From Otatea glauca (lineage: Eukaryota; Streptophyta; Magnoliopsida; Poales; Poaceae), in contig CM070711.1 in assembly GCA_036346275.1 (NCBI GenBank), forward strand, positions 51,833,435 through 51,897,434: a stretch of DNA of 64,000 nucleotides, in the 5' to 3' direction. How positions within the stretch are numbered: position 1 is the first letter of the stretch; each line of letters starts with the position of its first letter. The position numbers and the translations under genes were made by a program. This document shows, piece after piece, positions 32,191-43,794 of the stretch. A model generated the notes under the pieces. It made no database searches and had not been told where the DNA came from. It saw only the letters and a list, made by a program, of their open reading frames with translations.

Positions 32191-33400
32191 GATCTTGAAC
32201 GGCCCAACATATCTGAGTGCGAGCTTCCCTTTGCGTGGAATCTTCGACTCCTTTGAGTGGCGTGACTCGAGATATACATAATCTTGTGTTCAAAGCTCAA
32301 TTCCTGCGACGGTTGTCGGCATAGCTTTTCCGCTTTGATGGGCAATCTTTAGTCTTTCTCGATCATGGCGATTTGCTCTTAGCTTTTTGTAGTACATCCG
32401 GGCCAAAAACATGTCGTTCAATTGCCTCATTCCAATTCAATGGTGTTCGACGAGTCGACCATCTGAGCTTCAAATGGAGACATCGTAAACTCGCTTGATA
32501 ATCATTATTGTAATCAACTCGGCATAAGGCAAGCACTTGTCCCATGAAGTAGAATATGCTAAAGCACATGCCCTCAGCATATCTTCCAATATCTGGTTAA
32601 CTCTCTCGGTTTGTCCATCTGTCTATGGATGGTATGCTGTACTGAAGTTCAAACGAGTCCCCATTGCTTCATGTAGCTTACCCCAAAATCTGGAGGTAAA
32701 TTGGGTACCTCTGTTCGACACTATCTTCTTCCGTACTCCGTGCAAACAGACAATTCTTGCCATATAAAGTTCTACTAACCGGTCTCCGGAATAAGTGGTC
32801 TTTACCGGTATAAAGTGTGCAACTTTAGTTAAGCGATCCACTATGACCCATATGGAATCATATCCACCTTGAGTTCTGGGTAACCCGGCTATGAAATCCA
32901 TACCAATTTCTTCCCATTTCCATTCAGGTATCCTTAGGGGTTGTAATAGTCCTGCTGGTCTCTGGTGCATAGCTTTGACTCTTTGGCATATGTCACATAA
33001 TGCAACATATTCGGCGACTTCCCGTTTCATGCTTGGCCACCAAAACCTTTCTTTTAAATCTTGATACATTTTTGCACTTCTTGGATGAATTGAATACTTG
33101 GAGTCATGGGCCTCCTCCAAAATTAACTGCTTCAAATCCTTTTTGTTTGGCACACAAATGCGCCCTTTAAACCACATAGTACCTTGCTCATCCAGTTTGA
33201 AATCTTTTGTATTACCTGTATCCATCTTGTCCTTATTTCTCTTGATTTTGTCGTCATTTTTCTGCCCTTCCCTGATCTGATCTTCCAGGGTAGGTTTTAC
33301 TTCCAAGGTAGCCAAAAATCCTTCCGGTACCACTTCCAATCCTAGCTTCTGGAAATCCTTACACAATTCTGCCTGACTTGTTTCCAACAGCATATTTACA
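32191..33400 (-). pseudogene. Chromovirus integrase
   Basis: The zinc-binding part has HDSKYSIHPRSAKMYQDL and ALCDICQRVK, the HHCC pattern. The core has GMDFIAGLPRTQGGYDSIWV and VDRLTKVAHFIPV, then IVSNRGTQFTSRFW. The second catalytic Asp, normally in SDRGTQF, is Asn here. The frame stops near 32623 with remnants of the C-terminal part beyond. Inactive by inspection. Confidence 0.87.
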
Positions 33401-33873
33401 CTGTGATTCTTTCTGCTCAAGGCATCCGCCACCACGTTGGCTTTGCCAGGATGGTAATGAATTCCAACATTATAATCTTTGATTAACTCAAGCCATCTTC
33501 TTTGCCTCATATTCAGGTCAGCTTGCGTGAAGATATACTTAAGACTTTTATGATCGGTATACACTTCACATCTGTTTCCAATGAGATAGTGACGCCATAT
33601 TTTTAGGGCATGCACTACAGCAGCTAATTCTAAATCATGAGTCGGATAGTTCTCCTCATGTGGCCTCAATTGCCTCGATACATATGCTATTACCTTTCGG
33701 TTTTGCATCACTACACATCCCAATCCTTGACGTGATACATCACAATAGATGTCGAAGCCTTGATGAACGTCAGGTAAAACTAATACAGGTGCTGATGTTA
33801 ATCGTTTCTTCAACTCCTGAAAACTCTTCTCGCACTCAGGTGTCCATAAGAATTTCTTTTCTTTCTTCAACAA
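33401..33873 (-). pseudogene. Chromovirus RNase H
   Basis: Same open frame as the integrase (32623-33873, 416 codons). It has DIYCDVSRQGLGCVVMQ, VIAYVSRQLRPHEENYPTHD, LELAAVVHALKIWRHYL and YHPGKANVVADALSRK, the ordered motifs of gypsy RNase H. The first catalytic region reads CDVSRQGLG, where CDASRQGLG is usual. Confidence 0.87.
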
Positions 33874-34778
33874 TTATGTAAAGGGTCTCGCAATCGTGGA
33901 GAATCCTTCGATGAAACGTCGGTAATATCCCGCCATTCCAAGGAAACTATGGATTTGGGTTACCGTCTTTGGTTGTTCCCAATGTAATATTGTCTCCACT
34001 TTCTTTGGATCTACCACAACTCCTTCTGCAGTCATTATGTGTCCAAGAAATTCAACCTTATTCTTCCATAAATCACGTTTACTAAATTTTGCAAACAACT
34101 GTTGTTCCCTTAATTTCTCAAGGACTAGCCTTAAATGTTCGGCGTGCTCTTCCTTCGTCTTGGAATAAATAAGGATATCATCAATAAACACGACGATTTA
34201 ACTTATCCAAGTATTCCATGAAAACCTTATTCATTAGGTTCATGAAATATCTTTGGTGCATTTGTCAAACCAAAAGACATCATCGTAAACTCGTAATGTC
34301 CATATCTTGGCGAGAATGCGCCTTGAAATATCCTCGATCGGATCTTCAATTGATGGTATCTCGATCGAAGATCAATCTTGGAAGACTCTGGTCCCTCAAT
34401 CGATCAAAAGATCGTCGATCCCGGTAGCGGATACTTATTCTTTATCGTCACATCATTGAGTGCACGATAGTCTATACACATCCTAAAACTCCCGTCCTTC
34501 TTCTTGACGAACAAGACAGGTGCTCCCCATGGCGATGAACTAGGTTTTATAAATCCTTTTTCCAGCAGCTCCTCAATTTGCTTCTTCATTTCCACTAATT
34601 CCTCTGTGGACATCCTGTAAGGTCTCTTAGCTATTGGAGCTGTCCCTGGAACAAGCTCTATCACGAACTCGATATCTCTATCTGGCGGCATTCCAGGTAA
34701 ATCTTCCGGGAAAACATCCGAATATTCATTGACTATGGAAACTTCCTCCAAGCTGTCGATCTTCATGTTGTTGACCAT
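33874..34778 (-). pseudogene. Chromovirus reverse transcriptase
   Basis: Frame 34404-34778 has PYRMSTEELVEMKKQIEELL, KGFIKPSSSPWGAPVLFVKK and DGSFRMCIDYRALNDVTIKN. Frame 33874-34191 has MFIDDILIYSKTKEEH, the catalytic DD box, and FLGHIMTAEGV. About 200 bp between them is frameshifted, so the enzyme is interrupted. Confidence 0.88.
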
Positions 34779-35150
34779 TAATTGTCCATCTCATACTGTT
34801 TTTGCTTCAAATTCAACCCTTCTCCCTTCCGAGCTCTCTATTGATATAACTCTTTTTCCGCAGTCCAGCACTGCTTTGTGTTTGGTTAACCAATCCATTC
34901 CCAGGATAACATCCAGGGTTTGGGTATTCAATATAATTAGGTTCGCTAGGAACTCCATTCCATTAATTATTAGCCTTACCCCAGAACATCCTATATTGGA
35001 TCAGAGTTCTAATCCAGGGGATTGGACTATAAGTACACACTTAAGTTCCACAATATCCAAATTATTGCGAATGGCAAAATCTTGAGAAACAAATGAATGT
35101 GATGCTCCGGAGTCAAATAAAGCGATGGCTGTCTTGAGTTTACTAGGAAC
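34779..35150 (-). pseudogene. Chromovirus protease region
   Basis: The minus strand reads DSGASHSFVSQDFAIRNN near 35115-35060, followed by INGMEFLANLIILN and LDVILGMDWLTKHKAVLDC: the active-site DSGAS and the ILGMDWL segment of retropepsins. A stop just before VNNMKIDSLEEV separates it from the reverse transcriptase frame. Confidence 0.78.
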
Positions 35151-36370
35151 TTACCCAATTACAACGTCCGTGGCGTTTTGGACTTCATCCGTTGTAATGT
35201 GGTTGACTCGGCCTCGTGCGCCTCCTTGAGATGGAGTTGCCGGCGACGCCGCTGCTCCGCGATTCACGTTCGGGCCGAGTCCTTGTAGGTGTATTCCCGA
35301 GTTAAATCGGACCGGGTGACACCTCCTTCTTTGGCGCTTGTTGGCGAAGTGCCCCAACTCGTTGCGATGATAACAACGCCTTCCTGCTGCTGCGAGGTTC
35401 CTCGATCTGTACCACGCTCGCCGGGTGGAGTCCGGCATTCGACCCATGGATGATTTGCCGACGGTGGTACCTCACACGCCTCTGGCCGGGTACGGATGAA
35501 TGTTGGGTGCCATCCTCTGCCTCTGCTGACCACGACGACCTCCTTGTTGCGCCATTCTGCGCTTTCTGTTGTCATCCAACTCTCGGCACTTGTCCTCCAA
35601 AATAAGAGCCTTGTTAACTAGCTCTTGAAAGTTAGGGAATGTGTGGGTGATCAGTCCCACCTACAATCTCGCGTTTAATCCCTTCATAAAGCGGGATTGT
35701 CTGGCCTTATCTGTAGCTACGTCGTCTGGTGCGTAGCGTGCCAACTGGGTAAACTTATTCGTGTCGCCACCGATTGGCCACCCCGCTGAGGCTCAGAAAT
35801 TCCTCTTTCTTAAGATCCATGATACCCTCGGGTACATGGTGTTGGCGTAAAGTCGAGGTGAATTCCTCCCATGTGATTTCTTGGGGATTCTCATGTGTAT
35901 GATGTAAATTCTCCCACCATTCTCATGGCGGTTCCCTCTAGTTGGTGAGAGGCATAGAGTACCCTCTCATGTCCCATACACTTTGGGTTATGTGCGACTT
36001 CCTTTTGATTGTCCTTAGCCAATCGTGCCTTCCATCGGATTGGCGTTGCAGAGAAGGTGGGTGGGCGAGTTCGCATAAACTCTGACAACCTTGAGTAGAG
36101 GTGTGGTCCATGGTTACCCCCAGGTTGAACATTCGCAGCAGCCTGATTAGATATTTGCTGCATGGTCTGTACCATCGTATTCATAAGTTGAGTTTGGGAA
36201 GCCAGAAAGGCTCCCAGATTCTGCATATCGACTTGCGGCGGTTGAGGGACTGGCTCCTCATTCTGGTTATCAGCCTGATTCACTCCACTTCCGCTGGCTC
36301 CAATGTTTCCGTGAGTCCTCACCATCTGTTGCAAACTTCCAGGGTTAAGAAAATAAGAAAGCATAGACAA
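35151..36370 (-). pseudogene. Chromovirus gag
   Basis: The N-terminal frame 35891-36370 holds LGAFLASQTQLMNTMVQTMQ and RLSEFMRTRPPTFSATP, typical of Tekay gag. Further pieces in other frames include FPNFQELVNKALILEDKCRE (35472-35660) and a worn zinc knuckle RRCYHRNELGHFANKRQ (35151-35447) where the later Cys is lost. Gag packages the RNA. At least three frame breaks are visible. Confidence 0.82.
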
Positions 36371-36783
36371 GTAAAAGAACTTATGTGGGGGAAACAGGTG
36401 TAACTTAAATTATTTAGCAACTTTATTGATGTAATATAAGGTAGTATGGTCGCTCATAAGTGCCTAAGGGCAATGCAACACATACGAGACACTCACAACC
36501 AAGAACAAGTAAGCAACGTAGGACTCCACAACGACTCACACCTAATGGTGACTCTGAAGCAAAAGACGTGACTCAAATACTCGAGTCTCGACACTACCCT
36601 AAACTAGACTCGATCACTCATCGAGCCAACCCGGCTGCAGCTCCCCCTGAGCATACACCGGTGGGTGCTCTGGTATCGGGGTGAACTGGTCCTGATGACC
36701 TACTGCAGCTGGTGCAAATGACCCCATCGACTCTGCCGTCCCGGGCGCTGCTCTGTCTTGGCGGCTCTGCTGACCGGTGCCTT

Positions 36784-37377
36784 CTACTCTGGCTCCTCTG
36801 GATCTGGATCGTGCAGCTCCAGGACTGGCTCGGGCTTAGGTCCATACAGAGCCATCTCCAACTCCTGGATCTTCTGCATGGAGTGAGCTAAGCCCTCCCG
36901 CAGTTGAGTCCTTGCCTCCGTGACCTCGTCGCAGGTCCTCTGCAGCTCCTGGACCGTCTCGTCCAAGGCGTCCTCCTAGGCGATAACATACCTCGCCAGG
37001 TAGGTGATCGTGGCGTCCTCCTCCAAGAGCTCCACCCTGTCAAAGCGATTATCTCGACGCGGGTGGTGACGAAAGACGATGCCCTCCAATTCTGTGGAGT
37101 AGGTGCGAGCAATCTGCCGCATCGCCAAACGTGCCGTCTCCTGGATCCCGGCCTCAAAAGAAGACCTCCTGATCGTGATGTAGATAGGACGGCTCGCCCT
37201 TGTCCTCTCCCGGGCATATACTGTAATCTTGACATCCCAGGCGATATCAAGTCCTGCCCGTACCACCATGGTCCCCCGATAAAGCGGTCTGTCAAATCCT
37301 CCGAGCAGCTGCATCATACGCCATAACTCAGCGGCGTAACCTCCAGTGCGCTCTCCATACGTGTGGATCATCCTCAT
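36784..37377 (-). pseudogene. Leader ORF upstream of gag, unknown function
   Basis: Two frames in register (36976-37377, 133 codons, and 36784-36966, 60 codons) are separated by a single TAG, so the ancestral frame was about 195 codons. It starts MRMIHTYGERTGGYAAELW, contains DVKITVYARERTRASRPIYI, and ends with a helical, Glu/Gln-rich part (LDETVQELQRTCDEVTEA) that looks like a short coiled coil. It lies between the primer site and gag. I do not recognise a domain. It could be an accessory gene of this retrotransposon family or a captured host piece. Confidence 0.55.
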
Positions 37378-37568
37378 CTACCAAAATAGACCTCGTTTAA
37401 ATTAAACAGAAAATAATAATAAGAATTCAGCATAGGTATGAAGCAAAGGAGAAAAGATAAGTCGAGGTTTCATTGATATTCTTGCTCAAGTTGATTAAGT
37501 CTTAGAAAATAGTTTTATCCTCCTAGGTACAACTAATCTACTTTAGGGTCAAGACCTACAGTCAGCCT

Positions 37569-37580
37569 GCTCTGATACCA
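37569..37580 (-). promoter_or_regulatory. Primer binding site, initiator tRNA-Met
   Basis: On the minus strand TGGTATCAGAGC, complementary to the 3' end of plant initiator tRNA-Met, lies 4 nt inside the 5' LTR. It primes minus-strand DNA synthesis and fixes the element's orientation. Confidence 0.92.
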
Positions 37581-37584
37581 CCTC

Positions 37585-40500
37585 TGTCTAGACCCGAATC
37601 TGCAAATTCGGACCCTCTGTGTATTCCGTGCTAGTCCAGGATCACGCTAGCACACACAGTCTTTACAGGGTTGCACATCACAGACATTCATAGCGATATA
37701 AAAAATAAATAGTGCAACACTTATATAAACTGAGTTGTACGACCTTATGGTCTCCTTACATAAAATCAGCCACGCAGGGCTTACATTATTGAGTAAGCGA
37801 AATAGCGGCGGAACAAAATAAATGTCGTGAAGCCTTCATCTTGCCACAGTGCAACCGATCGAGCTTGCCCCTAATTGCTCGGATCCTCAATGTACTCCTC
37901 CTCCCAGTGGTGTAGACTCCTCCACCGATGTTGGTGTTGATAAGCAAGGAGGGTGAGTACACAAGGTACTCAACAAGTAATGCGGAATGCGGCGCTATTA
38001 CTATATGCAAAGCTTATTCTAAAGGATGGCTTAATTGGTTCTTTTGCATCAAACAAAGATTTTAAACCAAAGATTTTATTTAGATTAAAGCAGTAAAACA
38101 GTTATGATACTACTAATATCTTCAAATAGTTTTTCTTAGAAGATTCTCGGCACACAGCCTTAACAGTTCATTTTTAGCACTGGCACATAGCCACCCTTTC
38201 CACATTTTTATTTATGAAGATCTACCCCTTGATCAGTAATCCCCGAGCAATGCTCATTACCACGAGCACGGCTATTCGAATAGTTTTGACACTCTGCAGA
38301 GGTTGTACACTTTACCCACAAGATCTGACCGCTCAACACACGGTGATTGTCCGCAACAAAACTTTTCAGGAACCTCTACCTTAACCAAAGAACCTCTCGT
38401 GTGCCTTCACTATCACTTCCCTCACAGGCGAAGTATAGGACAGGCCAAACACCGTTGGATGGGCACTAAGCCGTATCACGTGCACGCTCCCGTCTGAGAT
38501 ACACCCCGCACCGCCACCCGAGGTATCGGAGGAAAGATATCAGAACCCTAATCAACTAGGTCTGTCCCATACCAGACATGTGGTTGTACGGGTGACTCAG
38601 ATCAAAGGCTTGCAAGGTGAAGTCCTTAACTGACCAAGGCAAGACTTCCAACACTCAACAGTGGCACACAGACTCACAACACTCATCAACCCAATGCCAC
38701 ACAGGCCCACCTGGCACACAGCCTCTTGCCACTTGCCCCAGTCTAAATCATTTCCCACCGAGTTGATTATTGTGCAACACATGCCAGCAATAACTCAACA
38801 TCAGTACGGAACCACATATGTCTCTGTACCTCAATCTCATCATGTGGCATCATCACACCACTTTCAAAATAAAGTCCATATTTCTTTAATCAGTATTATA
38901 GCATTTTCCCGAAAGACCACTCATGATTCGTTGCAAGGCTAAGCATCTACTCACGGTCTAGCCTCCCGTGTTGGCACAATATTAACATCCAATTAATATA
39001 ATCAAACTTAGGGTGACAATGACTTAGGGCATACAATTAATAATTTTAACTACATTATCCCAAATTAATTTAAATTCATTTTTAATAAATAAGCATGCAC
39101 AATTTCAAAGCATAAATTACATTTTAAAATATGGGATCAAAATGATCAAAGCATTACTTGCCTTCAAAAAGTTGCTGGTCCTGTTCCGAAGCTTGGTCTT
39201 GGGCGACGAACTCTTTCTTGAAACCTTCCGGCCAATTTTCGACTACGTGTACAAACAAAATATACAATAAATAGCTAATATAGAAGACTAAATGTCCTAA
39301 AAAATTAAAATAAAATTCATAATTAAATATTTCACAATTTTATGAATTGTTAGAAATTTTAATCACCCAAATCCGAGTTAAAATGCAAAAGTTATAGCAA
39401 TTTGAAGTTTGAATAAAATCTGAAAATACAGAAATTAGAAAATCCGATTTTTCCAAATTATTTTTATACTGAAAAATCGCATTTATGATGTCAGCATCGC
39501 ATCATGATGACGTCAGCACAGAAAATAATTTCGGCCAAAATATTTTTATATATAAAAATATTTATGACGTCAGCGATGACGTCAGCATGACACATGGCAG
39601 CCTCTGGTGCCACCACGTCGCCTCGGTCTATGGGCTCAGTTCACGGCTCGGCTCTGGTCTATCATGGACTTGGTCCACCAGAACATCGCATCCACGCGGC
39701 AAGATTTGAGCCGTTCATTGAATCAACGGCCAAATCCACGCGTCACCGGCACTGCCTCGAATCCATGTGACACGCGTCGCGCATCCGACGGTCGCTTGGA
39801 TCCAACGGCTGGATCCCACGCACTGACTCGGCGACGCATCGCATTCTGCGCCTCCACGCATCGCGCATCCGATAGAACCCCCGGATCCGACGGCTGGATC
39901 TCGCGCACGTTCGGCAGCGTCTCGGTTCACGCGCGGCCACGTGGCAAGATCGCAGCGGCGCGCTGGGAATCGATGGCTGGATCTGGTCTCTGCCCCAGAC
40001 AAAATGCCCACGCGTCGGCACGCGATTCGGCGAGGGTACGGCGCCATCAATGCCGCACGTTTAAATCTGAACGGCGCGGATCCTTAGGGCAAAACCAGAT
40101 ACAATTCCTACCGTTTAGATCTAATCTAACGGCCCACGGTACCCGAGCGGTTTACTGTTCACCCTAGCGACGCGGCGCAATCTCACGCGTTCACTAACGA
40201 TCCAACGGCTGAGATCTAAACAAGCACCGAAACTAAATCTAATCACTACCGTTCAATCTAGATCTAACGGTCAAGATTAACGCTGGGTACAAAAAGGGAG
40301 CAACGACGTGGACGTACCAGAACCGTGCGATGCAGATCGAATGGTCGACGGAGCTCGGTGAAGACGACGGCGGCGAGGAAACGAAGGTTGCCGGAGCTGG
40401 GGAAGACGACGCAGCCAACGGCGCTACGGGGCTCTTCCGGAGAGAAGAAGTGGTCCACTCGATGCGGCTTGCTTCGGTGAACTCGGGGCGGGTCGAGCGC

Positions 40501-41212
40501 GGCGAGCGGCTCGGACGACGATGAGAGGAAGCAAAAACAACGGCGGCGAGGAAAAGCAACTACGACGAGCTACAGCGGGCGCTAGAGGGGGTCTCGGCAT
40601 GCGTGCAAGGAGTCAAACTGAGCGGCGTTGAGTCCTTTGCAGAACGCGCTCATCAACGCGGCTTAAAGGGCCTCGACGTGCGCGCTACAGGCGGCGAAAC
40701 GAGCGGAAACGTCCGGCATTAGCTCCGGAGATCTCGCGAAGACGACCGATGTGGCGCAATCCTGGACGTCCGCGCAGCGAAGATCCGACGGCGCACGCGT
40801 TCGGCGACGTGGCGCAAAGGCGTACCGCGACTCGATCGGACGGCTCGGCGCTTGCGCGACTAGGGTTTTAGCGCAATCTGGGCGGCGCGCGCGCGATGCG
40901 GACTCGGCCCATTCTTGTTCATCCGATTTTAAAACATTTCGATTAAAAATAAATCAGATAAATAAACAAAGCCAAAATAAATAGCAAAAATACCCGAAAA
41001 AATCCAAAAAAATTCTAGAAAATACTTTGAGACATTTGGAACTTGTATAAAATATTTTCATTAAAACTTTGTATAAACTTTTGCATGAATTTATTGAAAT
41101 TAAAGAGCTCAGAAATTAGTAAATCCAATTTAAATTGTAATAAATTCTCAGAAATTCTCAAAAATAAAAAATACTTCAAAATTTAAATTAGAGCAAATTT
41201 TAGGGTGTTACA
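37585..41212 (-). repeat. 5' LTR of the chromovirus
   Basis: 3628 bp with intact ends: TGTCTAGACCC at 37585 and TGTTACA ending at 41212. In minus orientation it starts TGTAACACCC. It contains four TGACGTCA palindromes near 39486-39585 and a dense set of GGATCC/CAACGG words near 39720-39990. The promoter itself is not pinpointed. Confidence 0.92.
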
Positions 41213-41312
41213 AGCCCCCCGTAGGGGAGATTTCTCCCGTTTCCGTCCCCTAATAGGGGAATTCCCCACGGGAAACGAGGATCGAGGTCCCATTGCCATC
41301 CCTACACGTGAC

Positions 41313-41411
41313 TGGCCGCTTACTCGCTTAGGGTGGGTCGCGGGTGCACGAACGCCACCGCCGTTACCACCTCGACGACAGGTATAGCCTAGCCACCAAG
41401 GGGAAAGAAGG
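41313..41411. other. Short GC-rich flank
   Basis: About 100 bp between the hAT duplication and the plus-strand copia element. It continues after that element at 47910. No gene is recognised. Confidence 0.4.
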
Positions 41412-41634
41412 TGTTGGGAAACCTCATGGCCCATTGAAGGCCCATGATTGGTCCCTTAGCCGAAACCCTAGGTGAGCGCTATATAAGGAGGAGGGGGTCC
41501 CCCCTATGTACAAGAATCAAAAGCAATAAAGAATTCTGTCATCGCTCCCCATATACCTGTGTCTCTCTCTCTCTGTTCTCCAATTTAGATTTGTTCGGTA
41601 ACCCCGGACTATTCGATAGCTTGGTTCCTTAACA
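41412..41634 (+). repeat. 5' LTR of the plus-strand copia element
   Basis: 223 bp from TGTTGGGAAACC to CCTTAACA. It contains GCTATATAAGGAGGAGG (TATA), AAAGCAATAAAG (polyadenylation-type) and a CT repeat. CGTTATCAGCACGA follows directly, the primer-site position. A matching tRNA was not identified. Confidence 0.93.
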
Positions 41635-42920
41635 CGTTATCAGCACGAAGCTCTACCGGAGTTCAGAATTGAAAAGGTGAGAAAGGTGGGGATTTTGGCA
41701 ATTGAATCTAAACGCTTGTCGTTTCTATGCATACATCTACCCTACGCATCTGTTTTCTGTTTTTTTTCGTCATGTGGCACGAAGCTACACGACGATCGCA
41801 TGAAGCTACTAGGCATGAAGCCACAGCATCCAGAAAAAAAAGGGGAATGTCGCCATTGCCTCGGCTCGCGTGCCGAATCGCCACATCGCCTTCGCGGCGA
41901 TGCGCTCGGCGCGCCACGCATAGCCTCGACCTTACGCCCACAAAGACGCCGGCGCCCATCAAGCGTCGTCCACGGTTCGGCTCGGCCATCCGCCGCACGG
42001 CCTCGGCCTCCGCAGATCGCCGTCGTCACTCGGCTCCGCCGGCCGGGCTTGGCGATGCCCGCCGTCTCACGCCGACGCGGCCCGTAGCACCCTCGGCCGA
42101 GCGAGCCGAAGCCGCCGCCCGCCCCCGGCCGCGCTCCTGGCCGCCGTCGCCGCTCGGCTCGGCCAGCGCCGCGCGCCGCGCCGACCGGGCTCGCCACGCA
42201 GCCTTGCCGCCAGCGCATCCACGCCCGAACCGTCCACGACGCCTTGACTTTCGCCATCGCCCGCGGCGATCGGCGCCTCGCGCCCGTCCACGCCGGCCCG
42301 CGGCCGTCGCCGCCGGACCGTCGCACCGCGCGACGCAGCCCGCCGTCGCCGCGCCATTGCCCAAGCTCGCCGCCATCGCCTCCTCCCACTTGAAGTCGGG
42401 GAAGCGGAACAATGAGCGACGCAGAGCGGGTAGGCGCGCGCGCAGAGCGAGCAGGCGGCGGCAGCTGTGCGCGCGTGGATTAGCGGCAGCGAAGAAGAAG
42501 GTAAAGCGCGGCGCCATGGCGCGCAAAGCGCGATGGAAATTGTGGCGGCTAGGGTTTTTACCCTAGCCGTCATGCGCGCTAATGGGCCGGGAAGGCCCGG
42601 TGGCTGTTCGGTCGGAGAGGAAAAGAAGAAAAAAAATGAAAAGAAAAAAAAGAAAAGAGAAAAAAAAGAAAGGAGAGGAAAAGAAAAAAATGCTAGAAAA
42701 TTTTGAAAAACTACCAGAAATTCCAGAAATATTATCTTGCTCTGTTTTTAATTTTTCTAGCTTTATTCCTCTGTTTTTTTAATATTCTTTATGAATTTGA
42801 ATCCATTGCTTTATTTAAGATACTGCAATGCATAACAATTTATTTTTCTGCACTTTATGCTTTTTGCAACCATTTTCTATTAGATTACACGCAGTAATCT
42901 AATGTCGGAATTTTGAAATC
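41635..42920 (+). other. Leader of the plus-strand copia element with GC-rich island
   Basis: About 41860-42600 is very GC-rich with overlapping long frames on both strands, then a mirror GGCTAGGGTTTTTACCCTAGCC near 42547-42568 and a long purine run (42610-42700). The frames lack recognisable domains and look like composition effects. The same layout occurs in the two minus-strand relatives. Confidence 0.55.
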
Positions 42921-43623
42921 ATGCAGATGTCCGGCATCGTGAATCGTGAGTTTGAAGAACTGGCCCCGCACGGTCAGAACTACCTCACTTGGGCATCGGC
43001 TTGAAGATCATTCTTGGGGGCAAGAAGCTCCGTGCAGCGATTGGTCTAGGGTCCTCGCAAGACGCGAAACCTACCGCCGAGCAGAACGATCAAGCCTTGC
43101 ACTTCCTCAGGCACCACCTCTCAGCCACTCTGAAGAATGAATATATAGTTGAGAAGAGTGCACTTGAGCTTTGGGTGCACTTGAGCGGTTCGAGAAGCTC
43201 AAGTACACCATCTTGCCCAAGCACGCAAGATTGGGTCCGCTTTGAGGTTTGCGGACTACGAGCGATGGTCGAGTACAATTCTACCTTGCATAGAATTTAT
43301 ACTAATCTCTCCCTATGTGGCAAGAAGATCACTGATGAGGAGAAGATTGAGAAAACTCTCTCTACCTTCCACCCAAATGCTATCCAGAGTGCACACAGCT
43401 ATCGTCGGGACGCATACAAGGAGTATAGCGAATGATTGATGTAATGCAAGTTCTTGAAATCGCAAGGCGATGTTCTACGCAAGAACTATGTCTCATAGCC
43501 ACTGGAAGGGCAGCGCACGTTAATGCTAATAGCTATAAGGTGAAAAGCCCATTCATAGAAAGAAGGGCAAGTTTGGGTGGAAAAGAGAAGTTTGAGTGCC
43601 AAGGGAAAGTCAAAGCCCGTTAA
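42921..43623 (+). pseudogene. Copia gag
   Basis: Starts MQMSGIVNREFEELAPHGQN near 42921, then after a frame break continues at 42989-43435 with ILGGKKLRAAIGLGSSQDAK and SALELWVHLSG. This matches UBN2-type copia gag. A TGA at 43436 and further frame changes end it, and no zinc knuckle is found before the noncoding gap 43624-43800. Confidence 0.75.
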
Positions 43624-43794
43624 TGCATGAATCGCATTATTTTTTAGATTATGGTTGTTAGCATTTTTCTTTTGAATAATGAATTGTAAGCTCTAGAAGA
43701 GCATACTTCTCTCATGAATAAATATGCAATTTATTCTTTATTCCAGTATTCTTTCATTTACAAGCAATATTTGAATTATTTTGCCTCTGTTTGA

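Larger units (their letters stand above)
28155..41212 (-). mobile_element. Tekay-like chromovirus (Ty3/gypsy) with 3.6-kb LTRs
   Basis: A 13,058-bp element with direct LTRs 28155-31829 and 37585-41212 and a perfect AGCCC duplication (28150-28154 and 41213-41217). The internal 5.8 kb reads on the minus strand: leader ORF, gag, protease, reverse transcriptase, RNase H, integrase and a C-terminal chromodomain. Very long LTRs beginning TGTAACACCC with a chromodomain fit the Tekay/Del clade. The frames contain several stops and frameshifts, so it is not autonomous. Confidence 0.92.
27746..41304. mobile_element. Small hAT-type element split by the 13-kb chromovirus
   Basis: Left part 27746-28154 starts TAGGGATGGCAACGGGG. 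Right part 41218-41304 ends CCATTGCCATCCCTA. Flanks are CGCGCGAC (27738-27745) and CACGTGAC (41305-41312), an 8-bp duplication differing at two CpG-type transitions. Without the inserted retrotransposon the element is about 0.5 kb, full of CCCCG/CGGGG words and lacking a transposase. It predates the chromovirus. Confidence 0.75.

Noticed and set aside
41727..42573. Frames of 160-280 codons on both strands
   Set aside because: Same reason: the GC-rich leader of the plus-strand copia element, with frames open in all phases.
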